Part shown: positions 1 to 12,531 of the stretch, piece by piece | How the letters are laid out: every line of letters starts with the position of its first letter | Numbering within the stretch: position 1 is the first letter of the stretch | Assembly (NCBI GenBank): GCA_963965975.1 | Contig: OZ014420.1 | Coordinates: 2,072,001 to 2,136,000, forward strand | Direction of reading: 5' to 3' | Length of the DNA: 64,000 nt | Source: Xestospongia bergquistia | Lineage: Eukaryota; Porifera; Demospongiae; Haplosclerida; Petrosiidae | Translations under genes and position numbers: made by a program | The notes under the pieces: model-generated | Told to the model about the DNA's origin: nothing | Database searches by the model: none | What the model saw: the letters and a program-made list of their open reading frames with translations, nothing else

Positions 1-712
1 ATTTGAACTAACCTTTGAAATAAATAGTCTAATAATAATGTATTAAGAGCCTTAAACCAATATACATGAAGAAAGTAGAAAGAGTTTTTACAGAAACTAA
101 AATGAGAGATTTGTGGCTAGCATGGAACCCCATCCCACTAGAGATGATCTTCAGACGATAGTGTATATTATAATTGAGTTTAACAACATTTTCTTTTTGT
201 TAAAAACCTATTTAGATAGCAAGGTATCTCCTGTAATGTGATATGAAATGATATTTTAGTTAACCACTATATAACTGACATATATTTATTAGTTTAAAGG
301 ACGTATTTTGTGGTAATAGTTCATGATAGGTGTCTCATCGCAGCAGTCATCAGAAGCCTAGCTATGTTGGGTGACAGAATCCTTGACTGGTACTCTGATT
401 GGTCAACCAGTCTTTGACTGGGTTCCATTTTAGTGTCAACCTGACCACAATGTAGTTGTCTTGTTTATCAGTAATATGGCTGCCTTATTACCAAGCCAAA
501 CTAAATGTGATATTCTTAATGTCAAGCATTCCTTTCATAGTGCCACATGTACAATGTCATACTGACTGATGGTATCAATTTGATTTGATATACAATCTTC
601 TCTAGTAGAGTTGAGGGCTAATTATTATGGTAGTAGGGGTTGTCTACTATATCTTTGTGTGAATAAGTTTAATACGTTATAGAATTCTATCTCTTTTGTC
701 TCTGTTGTATAG
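1..712. other. Non-coding, probably SMG5 intron
   Basis: I see no convincing exon here. The first SMG5 exon that can be placed begins after the acceptor AG at 711-712 and already encodes the middle of the EST1/14-3-3-like region. The stretch is therefore most likely intron, and the SMG5 N-terminus lies left of the window. The longest open piece, around 90-160, does not resemble SMG5. Confidence 0.5.
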
Positions 713-3700
713 CACGATATCAAGTTGATCTTGGATTTAGTCCGGAACATTCTGTGACATTTTATCAGCAGGCCATCACTCTTGACCCTAGCAATGGTAC
801 TTGTTGATGGATGGACGGACGAGTAAATAGATAGATGGATATATAGATAGATTAAAGGATGAGTTGATATAGATGGATGGTATTAATTTCTTTATCATTT
901 ATTAATTTACACTAATTTATACTTTTTTGATATGAAAATCTCAAATGTCAACGGTTTCTTTGTTGGCAAAACAACAAATTCTGTTGATAATTTGACTTAA
1001 TTTTCGCTTTCATCAGTCACATCTAACAATGATTATCACATACTGACCAGATAAGACAGTAAATTCTCTATCCTTTAGAAATATTCCAGCTTGTAACACA
1101 ATAATTACAGTACATTGTAACACCTGTAGACAGGATATATATCAAGTCTGTTACTTGTACTAGTCAATCTGTTATGAGTTATTTGTTCTAGTATTACCTT
1201 TAAACACAATTAAAACATAACACGATATCAAAACAGTTTGGTAATATTTTAACAAAATTTTTATGCTTCCATATCAATACATTATACAAAAAAGAGATAA
1301 TACATTAGACATTTGACTCTATTAGCTACTTTTGTGTTTATATAGTTAGTGAACTGTTCCAATATTAAACTATTAATAGATTACTTTAATTGTAACTGGT
1401 ATTACTAGCTCCCATATATGTATAAGCTTATAATCATGTGTTTCCTCGTTCTCTGCTGACAGTGATATGCTTACAGTTCACATGTTCTGATTGCATTTTT
1501 GTATAATTATTGATAAACAAGTTTAATGAGTGAAATTCTAAGTTATTCTTTGTCAACACATCATCAAAGAGTATTAGTCCTATATCACTTGTTATGTAAC
1601 TAATGGTAGCAGACCTTAATAAATAAAATGTGAACCCATTTAATTTTCTCTCTATATGTCACTATGACATCATGTCTGTCCTGTTTGACAGCATTCATTG
1701 AAACCCTTAAAATATAAATTAACATGACTAAGAGAAGCTCAAGCCAGACTAAGTTTATTCATAATTACTTGTATTCCTAAAGTGAAGTTAACCACAAACC
1801 ACAATAAAGTGGTGAAACCACAGGAACAAGTCAAGTCTATGTGTTCTCTGTAATTTCATTATTACTCAATTTGTCTTGTCATAATAGAAATAGCATAACT
1901 TGAGATCATATTAAACACATTATCTCTCTTCTTAAATAACAGATATATAGATATGAACTCTGTTATTGTATTGACCTCTATATGGAATATATCTGTATTA
2001 AATGACTTGCATCATTACATATTTGTTTGTACAATGGTAATGGTCTAGTTTTGATACTTACACTTGATGTGATAATTTATCAGTTAAATACATTTAGATA
2101 AACTAGATGACCAGATGGTAGTTGATTGATAAACATGTGGACATGTAATTTGATCATACTGAAGACTCTATTAAGAGTTGAGTTTTGGGCATGGTCTGTA
2201 GTAAGAGGAAAGTCAAAGCTTACTAAATAGACAGACAGAACAAACTTAGAGATAGAGTGATTATAGATAATATTGTTATGTCTAGCCAACACTTATAATA
2301 ATTATAATAGTTAAAATAAAGAATGAACTCAAAATTATACTATTATAAAGATCTAATTTGGTGATATTTTTATTGTTCTTGTCATTATTTAGGTTGGCCA
2401 TATAATCAATTAGCTGCTTTGTCAGAATCTCTAGCACAACCATTGGATGCTTTGTACTACTACTTGAGAAGGTACAATAATATATATTTGGAAATATAGT
2501 TATTACTTAAGAACAAGTCACTTAGTCATTGTGCTCTGTGCTACCTTAGAAATGCATCCATTGTTGTATTGTATAGTATGTGGTCATATATGTAATCTGT
2601 TCCCAAAGTGAATATAATATGTCTTATCTTTCATTACTTCCTATATGTGTCATTATGACATCATTATAATACTGTCCCTTGTTTGTCTTCATTATCTCTT
2701 TGATCTTATCACTTTCATTTCTCTATTATAACAATGTCACTTCCTTTATTTGTCATTTTATTGCTATTTGGCTCTCTAATAAATATGGGAATGATTACTT
2801 TGTATCAAGTTGACTAAACATGGTCACTTGTTGTTTAGAATAAACTCTTCATTTGTGTATATATCTGTGTGATCCAGACATAGTAAAGTCCCTTTTTTTC
2901 TATTGAATGAATGTGGTTTGGACAGTGGAAATCAAAAATTCCCTTTTTGTAAGAGAATATCTCGTTTGTAGATAGTTTTGGGTCAATCCTGTAGCATAGG
3001 TCAGTAATACACTCTTATATCAGCAGTACTCCTGACGTGTCCTTTGTGGTAGATCACATGACATGTGTTTGTATTCTATAATATTATTAAGAGTAAGTGT
3101 TTAGTTCTTGTATATCTTCATTCCTCAAATGCTTAGTCTTGTTAACAACTACTTACTGTTAATTCACAGAAGACTTTGTTGTATTATAATCTATTTAAAA
3201 TAAATATATTCATATTTCACAACTAAGTAATGACACTAATGTTTCAATTCATTTAGAATGCGTTATAGAGAAAGCAATTACCATTTTTCTAATGTATGAG
3301 TCTTAACAACAATTCTTTATCTCAACTAGAATTGACTTACAAATACCTAAATACCTTTATAAATAGCATCGTGTATATCTCAATTGAGTTATGTCTATGG
3401 AATTGATTAACTCTTAATTTTATCAAGAAAATTAACCAATCTTCCTGTTTTGTCATATTTCTTTAGCAACTACACGGTTTTCATAATTTAATATTAATAT
3501 CCTACAACCCAAAATAAGTAGTAATGATAACCACTTTTATATAAACAAGAACTCCACATGACTTCCCCTAAATGTACTGATAAGGTCATAAATATACCAC
3601 ATAATGATATAATGTAGCCATGTATGTGTATTAGTTCTAGAATATAGACATCACTCTCTTCTATATTTAGATATGAGAATGACTTTGATTCTGCAAATAC

Positions 3701-6700
3701 GTGACATGATTATGAAGTTAATATAGAAATACAGCCAAAATACTAACAATATTAATGATATCTGGCTTCCTTCTTTTCTTATTCCATAGTATGACAGCCA
3801 CTAAACCATTTTCAGGAGTTGAAAAGAACATTGAGAGACTATTTGATAAGAATCGTTCACATTTAAGTGATCTTGAATCTGATAAAGAGACTGTTATTGA
3901 ACCTCAGTTACACCAGTTCAAAAAAGACCTACTACTTGCAAAATTCATAAAAGTCCATAGTCTCTTCTTTACATCAAGGTAAGTTATGGTTAATGGGAAT
4001 ACGCCATAAGTCTGACAGTCATGACTCATGAGGCAATATTTAGGCAGAATACAAACCACTATATTATTTCTTGCCATGTATAGAGCACAAGTCACAAAGT
4101 TTTATGGCGTATGGTATCAAAATTATTTGTAATATAATTTGTTGTCTCTTAAATAAAATGATTTTTCCTCTACTAGATATTTGTGGTAACTAGTTACTGA
4201 CCTATTTAGAGTATATGGTACTGAAACCTTAACCAGTTTTAACCACATAATTATTATTGTTAATTGATCACATACAGCTCCATAAATACTATCTACTCTC
4301 ATGATATCTCCCCCAAACCAATATAATGTAATTTGTAGAGTTATGTAATTGTGTTAGTCTGTTTTCAATAAATAACCTGATGGACTTTGTCATATAACCA
4401 GATTTGGACATCTTGTGGTCCAGCTAGTAAATCATGGGATGTACATGTACATGTGCATGTATCAACTCTCTCTGGTATTTAATTACATACTTTTGTTCTA
4501 TAGAGAGTTGACAGAAAAAAATGTCAAGTCTCTACCATCTTCGTCCACATCCTCTGAGATGAGTACCCTTTGTTCTAACATTATATCTTTACTTGAGGAC
4601 TGTATGAATTACGATGAACAACAGTATGCAAAGGAATGTGTTGACATTGCTCAAAACCTGCTAACAAAACTGGACAAACAGGTATGAAAACCTGTCACAT
4701 ATAAGCTTGAGTCTCTGTTTATAGGAAGAGGTGGAGTCTTCAGGTAGCAGTTCTTTTTCTCCCCTTCTTGATGAGACAAGATTACTTAAGATGTCTTCTC
4801 TTTGTCTTCTTCCAGCTTATAATTTGAGACTAAAAGGTAATCAACACATTAGCCACTTCTTTTACTTCTCTCTGATCATCGCCAGGGTCTTCCGATACTC
4901 TTTTAGCATGTGCCTTTAGTTTCTCTGTCTTATCTCTTGTCCTACTCTTCACATACAAGAAATTGACACATCTTACTTTGGCTGTTGTAAATCACCAAAA
5001 AGATATATCATCATTTCTTTCGTTTGAAGACATTTTAGAGTCTGGTACTGCAATGATAGATCTGTTAGAGCGTCAAGATACAACTAACAAACTACTTGAT
5101 TTAGATCAAAGTTTATCTACTACAAGTGACAAGAAATCCACAAAACCAAAAAGGAGAGTGCTACAATCTTCTACACAAGGAAAACCTAGTATAGACAGAG
5201 CTAGGAGATTGAAGAAAGAGTCAAAGACAAAACAGAAACTCAAGCAGATAGACAGACGTCGGAGGAGACGCAAAAGAGGTGGCTCTAGTAGTGAAGAAGA
5301 AGAAGCAAACAATTCTCTTTCTGGTCAGTCTAGTGATGGAAGTCTCTCACCTTTAGACAATCTTGGAGAAGATGATCTAGATATGATTGACAGCCTTTCT
5401 GAGTCATCCTCCGACACATCTGATAATGATGATGACGAACCAAGGAGGAAACCATTGCAAGAACTTTCTCACACCTCACCTCCAGTTAAGACAAAAGGTC
5501 GTAGAAAAATCATTTTAGCAGCTACTTTTTCTCTGGCTGGATCTGATGGAGAGAAACCTTTGACTGAGCAACCAACAGAGATAGCCCCAACTACTGACAA
5601 CGTATGTGTATATCCCCTCCAAGAAATAGTCTATATATAACGTATCATTATATGTGTTAGTAATGCATGGATCTACTAACTTAGTGCAGTTAGAATGGTT
5701 TATGTCATTGGCATAGATATACACCCTTATTTAATGTAGGTACCTAACCCAACTGTTCCATCAGAGGTCTTCCCTGATGCTGATCTACTCCAGCTCCATA
5801 CTGAGACAGATCACCAATATAAAGTCCTTTTAGCATGCACTCTAGTGAGTGAAGAGTACTATCTTAAATATTTGAAGGTGTTCATTGATTGGTTGTTATC
5901 ATATCCTGCAGTATTGGCAACTTATGGAAAGGTTGGTTGTTAACTATATGACTTTGTGGTCAATTTACTTACCAATGGTTATCTCTAGTCATCAACCACT
6001 ACTATTTGGTCTAGACTGGCTGACCTTCTTAATTTCTTACCTTCTGAAAAAGAATTGCATGAGGCAGGTATGATATTAACAGTAACCATCTTTAGAATGA
6101 CTGTTATCAATAGCATCTCATGATAAAAGATTTACATCATCAATAATTACTTATATTGATATACTCATTATTCCTGCATTTTGATATAGTATGGTACTGA
6201 TTTTGATACTCTAGGTCTCATTGAGGTTGATTCCTGTGCTAATTGGGCTCAAATTAGTCCTATTCCTGAAGATAAAGTTCTAAGAGGGTTTGCCCCTTTA
6301 TTAAGAATTCATCAAACACTTGACTACACTAGCAAAGAGTCACAATCAAATTTGAAAAATGTCAGAAAATTAATGTTGTGAAATATAGAGTAATTTTTTC
6401 CTGATAGGCACTGACTCGAATCCAATGTTTGATCAAGTTTGGTCACCATGTTGCTAACTCTAAGGTAATGCTGTGCGTATATGTGTGTGTGATATGTGTA
6501 TGTGTTATAATAGACTGTGCCATCATTTGAGTTTGATCCAGTAAGCGAACAATTTATGGGACCAGCTCAGAGAGAAAGAGCAGAGGCTCAACACAGTAAA
6601 ATTACTGAACAGAAAGCAGCAGAGGAAGTAAGTAACTCTCTGTGATGTAATATTAATACATTTGCTTTAATAGGCACAGCATAACAGATCAAAACTAATG

Positions 6701-7444
6701 AAAGTAATGGCTCAACGAAGACTAAAGGTATGTACTGTAGTTGCTTGTTGTGTTACTGGCTTACTTTAGTCTGAAGTGGCTGCTTTGACTGTAGCTAATG
6801 CCAAGAAACAAGCTGCTATCTTTACTCCATATATTTTGCCTGATGCACCAACTCTTTGTAATAGCCTACACCTTGTTAAGAAATTGATGGCAACTAAAAA
6901 ATTTGTCATTCTCATAGCAAAATCAGGTAAGACTCAATGATATATTGACCTCAATGACATATTATCCTCATAGTAATTGAGTGTCTGGATCAAGAGAAAG
7001 GTAATTATGCTGCAAGAGAGGCCATTAAGTTTCTAGAAAAGGAACTACAACAAGGCAATAAGTTCCTCAGAGCTCAAGAAACCTCAGAGTCTGTGAATCC
7101 AGGAAGGAAGAAACCACACAAGCAAGACTTGGATATATGGTATAGAAGAGTTAATATACTGATGTGTGCATTATTTATTACATAGGTTGTTTGACAACCT
7201 CATTGACTGTGCTATCTATTTTAACTCTGGAACCTCTCTGACATCAGACACCTCCAGTTCACTTGTCTCTCTGCTATTAGATAAACCTTTAGTGGACATA
7301 TTTGAAGGTAGAAGCTCCTCTGATGATGTTAACCCTGCCATTATTGAACTGGTCACAACTGCTCGGCAAAGTGGTGTGGAAATAGACACGCTCTTAAGAT
7401 TTTATCGAAGGTGGCAATCTCAACAAGTTACTTCAAAAAAGTAG
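713..7444 (+). CDS. SMG5: SMG5-like nonsense-mediated decay factor, 5' end outside window
   Basis: SMG5 recruits phosphatase and decay activities to phosphorylated UPF1 in nonsense-mediated mRNA decay. Fifteen exons keep phase: 713-796, 2393-2471, 3790-3978, 4504-4681, 4725-4836, 4886-5601, 5740-5931, 5989-6067, 6215-6360, 6408-6464, 6514-6627, 6674-6727, 6770-6926, 6974-7139 and 7186-7444, giving about 859 residues. Exons 1-6 encode the EST1 helical region (motifs FYQQAITLDPSNG and WPYNQLAALSESLAQPLDAL). Exon 6 also holds a linker with a basic run near 5215-5275 followed by Ser/acidic stretches. Exon 7 has YLKVFIDWL, matching the helical domain after the linker. The last three exons form a C-terminal PIN domain (PYILPDAPTLCNSLHLV, VIECLDQEKGNYAAREAI, LRFYRRWQ). 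SMG5 PIN domains are regarded as catalytically dead. The gene is convergent with RIIAD1. The N-terminal part is missing from the window. Confidence 0.9.
797..2392 (+). other. Long SMG5 intron with GATA/GATG-rich repeat
   Basis: This 1.6 kb intron (GT at 797, AG at 2391-2392) is long for this locus. Its 5' end, about 805-885, is a degenerate tetranucleotide microsatellite built of GATG, GATA and GACG units. The rest is AT-rich with no recognisable coding similarity. Confidence 0.7.
2472..3789 (+). other. Long SMG5 intron
   Basis: This is a 1.3 kb AT-rich intron between the WPYNQLAAL exon and the exon encoding the TATKPFSGVEKN segment. I see no nested gene, RNA or repeat in it. Confidence 0.65.
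3979..4503 (+). other. SMG5 intron, 525 bp
   Basis: This intron has donor GTAAGT at 3979 and acceptor AG at 4502-4503. Nothing is recognised inside. Short open frames in it are not supported by any family similarity. Confidence 0.65.
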
Positions 7445-7574
7445 ATCTAAGTCAACAGACGCTATCCAATGTAAGGAAAGCTATTGTTTTGATAGTGAGC
7501 TTGAAGATGACCTGTTTACTAAGTTATTATGAATGCACTAATGTTTGTTGATATAATTTAAATGATATATATTA

Positions 7575-8173
7575 TTACTGATCTCGTTCCTTAAGCTGTG
7601 AAGTAATAGTCTCTTTTAATGAAGGATCAGTGAAGAAGTCTGTATAAAGGGGAAAGCAATGAACATTGTACAAGGTATTGCTGTGACTTACCTGCAGCAA
7701 AATGTTTGATGTCGTTTGGTCTCTTCAGTAAGACTTTCCTATATTTAATAAATCAAAGTAAACACTCCTTGTCCATTAACTGTACAATTGAATTAACAGC
7801 ATGTTACCACACAAGATTACATCATCAACAGATCCCTTTTAATATGTAATGATTTGTGTGACCATTTATATAAACAAAGGGAATGTTTTATGTGTATAGT
7901 ATTGTAAAACAGTCTAGTAGTTTAAAAATAATTCTTGATATACAACTTACTGAAGAAATGATTCTAACATGACAGGTATTTCTGGATGTTGTCGGAGGTA
8001 CTGTTCATTTTCAATCCTCACTTGCACCTGTAATAACAGTACTATAGTGCATTGCTTTTGTTATTAACCTTATGTTCATTGAGTGAAATCTGTTGTTCTG
8101 GAGTTAGCGCTGTTGTGTCATTAGGTTCTAGTTGTGGGCGGGAACTCAGACTAGTCTCCACCCTCGACTCCAT
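7575..8173 (-). CDS. RIIAD1: RIIAD1-like protein (single RIIa dimerisation/docking domain)
   Basis: Four short minus-strand exons join in phase: 8069-8173, 7951-8027, 7692-7738 and 7575-7639, giving 97 residues. Human RIIAD1 is about 92. The start ATG is at 8171-8173 and the stop at 7575-7577. The protein reads through the family signature in order: LTPEQQISLNEHK, VRIENEQYLRQHPEI, KVLLKRPNDIKHFAADFFTD and a short charged tail. The KRP-(x)3-5-FAADYFTD core is the type II PKA regulatory-subunit fold that docks amphipathic helices of anchoring proteins. In animals such small RIIa proteins are linked mainly to cilia and sperm flagella. The gene is tail to tail with SMG5 (130 bp between stops) and head to head with the M28 peptidase gene. 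All its exons are 105 nt or shorter, so it is easy to miss by open-frame scanning. Confidence 0.9.
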
Positions 8174-8412
8174 AACAACAAGATCTGTGCACAGAGTAGA
8201 ACAAGATCGTATTTAGCATTAAGTAAGACTGACCTGGACTATACAAAGTAAATGAACTGACAGATTTCAATGAAGGACTCAAAATTCTGACATCACCATA
8301 TGAAACTTCCAAGATAGCTCCACCCTAGCTCCGTTATGTACATGGAAACGTCCGTATACTTAATTTCCACAAAAGTGGGCTTGGCTCATTACTGCATTTG
8401 AAGAACTACACC
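8174..8412. promoter_or_regulatory. Bidirectional promoter between RIIAD1 and M28 peptidase
   Basis: The start codons of the two divergent genes are 239 bp apart, so they must share this region for transcription start. I could not identify a TATA box or a specific factor site with confidence. Confidence 0.5.
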
Positions 8413-11400
8413 ATGGCTGATGAAAAACAGGAGGTACATAACGTAATTTAAATTGTTTCAAATATCGATATTGTATTGGATAGAAAAAACCTAGTGAGAA
8501 AACCCCTATTTTACCCAGCTATTTCAAGTGAGTCGTCATTATACACATCAAATACATGTACTAACTTAGTAACTGCAGTTGATTTCTAAGTATACATAGT
8601 AGATATATACCCTCAATACCATGTACCCCAGACCTGGTGGGGGAGACACCTCTTTGCATTCACAACTATACTGCATTTACTTGGAGAAAATGTGTGTTGA
8701 GTGTTAATGCAATGAGCTAAACAGTTATCATAAAAGCTTCTTCACTTCAGTCATTTTGCACTGTTATATATTTAGTCATATGAAGAGGCAGACATTATAG
8801 TGTGCTCTATCAATATTTCTGCTAAAGGGAGCCACATTGCAATATATACTTTCAGCTATAACTTCCCACAGCTGTATCTGAAACACCTTCCCTTATAATC
8901 ACAGCCACATGACTAGTACTACTCTGTTGTTTCAGCTATTGCCACAACACAATAGTTTACAGGAGCTTTGTACTCTGTCAAGTTGCCAATTGATTACATT
9001 ACTATTAATATAAAGACAGCTGTCAACTTTCAGTGAAACTATTAAAAAGCCAAATATTGAGACTTTATGCCATGACAAGACTTACATATTGTCTTTCTCT
9101 TGTTATCTCACAGAGCTGATATTGATGATAGTGCTCAAGAAGGCTATTTGCCTAGTTTCCAAGAAAAAAAGAAAAAACGTTTCTGTTGCATATTGTTCCT
9201 ATTATTGGTCGTAATAGCTGCACTTATTGCTCTTATTATTGCACTGTCTGTATACTTTGGTACCAGAAAGAACAACACACCATCATCATTAGTAGATAGC
9301 ATAAAGAGTGAAGATTTGAGGCAGTTGTTAGTTGTGAGTCAGTTTAGGTGGATAATTGGACAGACAGATGCAAAGAGATAATGAGTTGATATATATAGCA
9401 TCTATTTTATATTTTCTTATGTAGGAATTACAACAAACAAGTGTTGATTATGGAAATAGTCGATCTGTTTTAAATGGCTACAATGCCTCAGCTGGTAAGT
9501 GATATACTCCTCATATATTAGTACAATATTTATAATTGTCGTAGAATTTGTCATAGGTAAATTACGTGATAGTGGATATGAACCAAGTAAACAACATTTT
9601 ATTGTAAGTGTCATTTTTAATAATTCATGATTAATGGATTTATTGACAAGGTACCTGTGTTTGAAAATCAACGTCCAGGAGAAGCTCTGTTTGAAGTCAG
9701 TCTTACCAATCCTTCACTTGTAGTAAGATTCACAGAGGTACTTTCTTCTAGTGACAATCACTTGACACATTGCTTCTCTGTTTTATAGAGCACTCAGTTT
9801 AACGTCATGGCATATTCTGGATCTTGTTCTAACTGTTCTAGTAAATTAGTTGAAGTTCTTGATGAGGATACTGCTCAATATGGTTGTAGCAGTGATTGGA
9901 ATAATATTGAAGCAACTGGAAATATTATTCTCATGTTTTTTAATGATAGTAAAGGAAATTGTAATCTTTATCAGAAGGTATCACATTGTCATTGATAGTT
10001 AAACGATATCCGCATTGAATTTTGTTCTTCCATCCTCCTTCATTTGTATTTATTCATTTTGATACAAGATATGTCTCAATTTTAGGCATTTAATGCTTTC
10101 ACTGCTGAAGCTAAAGCAGTTATTTTTATGAGAGATGATGGTGACACCAATGGTCCACCAGCTTCTAGAGTCTATAGTATAGGGAATATTTAGTTTACTA
10201 ATCCATACTGCATTCTTTTGTAGACAAAACTTCCACTGGAGAAATAGACACAGTTGATATACCAGCTATTGGAGTAACTAACAGTGTTGGGAAACAATTA
10301 CAGACATTCTTTCAACTTGATAATGTAAGATATGTTTCTCTTTTAATTCTATGTTTTGATGGCTACCACAGGACCTTACTGTTAGTATTGAGACCTTCAC
10401 AACAGTGACTATGGCCTATACTTATAATGTTTTTGCAAGGACTAGCAGTGGACGAAATGATTCCGTAATTGTGGTAAGAAACTTAGTATAAATGTAATCC
10501 AATTATAATATATGTATAGGTTGGTAGTCATTTGGATTCTGTTCCAGCTGGACCGGGAATCAATGATAACGGGTATGAGACTTTACCAATCAGTTGTATG
10601 TACATTCTTCAGTGTGGTTGTTGGACCTCTAATATTTCATTATTAGCTTATTATTACAAGATATGCTATATTATTTCGAGATATTCTACTACTTTATTTT
10701 ATTAGGAGTGGCTCAATGGCTAATTTACAGATTGCTATTGAGATTGCTAGCCTAGGACTTGAACCAAAAAATCAAGTTAGTATTATTAAATGAAAAATAA
10801 ATGCGATAATGGAGTTATCCTTGTTAGATTATGTTTGCATGGTGGGGTGCAGAGGAACTAGGATTACTTGGATCAACATACTATGTTGCACAACTTACAG
10901 AGGAAGAAAGAGATGCGATTGCTTTAAATCTCAACTTTGATATGATCGTTAGTTATTCACTAGACATAGAAGATGTTAATTATATTATTAATAATAGGCT
11001 TCACCTAATTATCAAAGAGGTATCTATAATGGCTCTTCAGTAAGTTAATTGATATTGTGCAACTTGAGTTGTCGCTTTCCAATTAGGCTGATGAATCTAT
11101 TGTAAATGCTTCTATTACAATTCAAAATCTGTTTATTCGATATTTTGAGTGAGTAACATTAAAACTAATTAATATTATTGCCTCATTTTTGTACAGAAAT
11201 TCTGGACTCACTTATGAGATCATACCATTCACTGGACGATCAGATTATGGACCTTTCATTGAAGCAGACATTTCAGGTACAATATGATCTTCTTTTCCTT
11301 CACTTGCCACACCTTCTCCTCCCCTCTCTCTCCCTCCCTCATCTCACTTGCCACGCCTTCTCCTTTCTCAACCTATCCAATCATATCTCACTTAACATCT

Positions 11401-12001
11401 GCCCTTTGTCTTATTGTCCTCATTTTATCCTTTCCTTCTCTCAATCCTCTTAGCTGGAGGTTTAATGACAGGTGCAGAACAAAAAAAAACTCAAGAGCAA
11501 TATGAACTCTTTGGTGGTTTACGAAATGCTCCTCTTGATCCTTGTTATCATCAGGTACATTCCATCACACTATGTTAGTGTCCACAATGCCTTCATTGAA
11601 AAAAGATGATATCATGATGATGTCATTTTATTTCAATGACTTTCTATAGGTATGTGATACTGTGAACAATACTGACATAACTGTCTATGAACAAATGACT
11701 CAAGCTGCTGCTTATACACTGGAGGTAATCATTGCAGCATTTATAATTACCTTAAGCTTACTATTAATTGCATGTACTAATTTTAACAAATTAACAAGTA
11801 CTATAATAATTGCTGAAACTTATATGTGTTTTGTCTCAAGTAAAATTAAGCTTAATGGGTGTGGCTCAGAAAAATTGCTAAAAATATTATCTGAATGCTT
11901 GCTAAATTTAGTAGATACAATTAATAATAGGTTTACTTATGTTGCTGCAGGTTCTTATGAAAGAAGAAGATCTTAAGAGCTTCTTAGAAAATGATGCATA
12001 A
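8413..12001 (+). CDS. Type II membrane M28 zinc aminopeptidase with PA domain
   Basis: Nineteen exons sum to 541 residues: 8413-8433, 8484-8527, 9114-9333, 9425-9494, 9557-9603, 9651-9737, 9789-9977, 10086-10176, 10224-10324, 10372-10473, 10520-10572, 10706-10775, 10828-10947, 10998-11039, 11087-11148, 11197-11276, 11454-11554, 11650-11724 and 11951-12001. A cytosolic basic tail (KKKKR) precedes a hydrophobic membrane segment of about 23 residues ending in SVYFGTR. A protease-associated domain follows (YGCSSDWNNIE, GNIILMFFNDSKGNC, AVIFMRDDG, DIPAIGVTN). The peptidase M28 domain shows the expected zinc and catalytic residues: VGSHLDSVPAGPG, NDNGSG, WWGAEELGLLGS, NLNFDMI and DPCYHQVCD. It probably acts outside the cell or in the secretory lumen as an aminopeptidase. 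Two AATAAA signals follow the stop (12004, 12011). The final splice (11725-11950) is supported by similarity and phase only. Confidence 0.88.
8528..9113 (+). other. Intron 2 of the M28 gene, 586 bp
   Basis: This is the longest intron of the gene, lying between the short cytosolic-tail exons and the exon with the membrane segment. It holds no recognisable gene or repeat. The first two tiny exons (21 and 44 nt) are assigned from phase and splice signals only. Confidence 0.55.
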
Positions 12002-12531
12002 TTAATAAACAATAAATTACTATTATTTGCTGATACATACTAAAATTTTAAGTAAACAAATTTGGCATGATCCCTACTTATTAATAGTTTACATTTGTTT
12101 TTATGTATTTTCTTTACTTTTGCTATCACTCTTACAATATACATGATTTAATATTGTTGAAGTTTGCTCTGTTTAATTACATATGCTTGTAATTTTTTTA
12201 AAGATTAACATTTAACTCCATTTTCTACTGGTGTTAGTTCCAGACATTCAGTACTAGAACATCTGTTATCATGTACCCACATCAAAGTTCTATTGCACAT
12301 TTCATTCAATACACCATTTAGATTTTGTCTAATGGAATTTGTGTTGAATGAGTGCTACAATTCTCTTTGGAAACATACAAATTGAATAACAAAAATCAAA
12401 CATCAATTCAGCATGAACAACAACTAGATAAAAGTCGTTTATACTCACAGCCAGTTATCAGTTCTACTATAAAATATTTATCAAATGACTTTGAAATAAT
12501 ATCTTAGCCTCATCAGTACAAAAGTGCATAA
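12002..12531. other. Intergenic, M28 to cathepsin
   Basis: This AT-rich spacer begins with two polyadenylation-type AATAAA hexamers belonging to the M28 gene and ends with the presumed cathepsin promoter. I see nothing else in it. Confidence 0.6.

Noticed and set aside
2080-2292. Minus-strand 70-codon frame in the SMG5 intron
   Set aside because: No domain, no splice context and AT-rich composition typical of chance frames.
5106-5312. Minus-strand 68-codon frame in the SMG5 linker
   Set aside because: Shadow of the basic and acidic low-complexity coding sequence on the plus strand.
11662-11976. Alternative end of the M28 protein with a C-terminal membrane segment
   Set aside because: The hydrophobic stretch comes from reading through intron 11725-11950, which has good splice signals; splicing to 11951 keeps phase and gives a charged tail ending at a stop followed by AATAAA.
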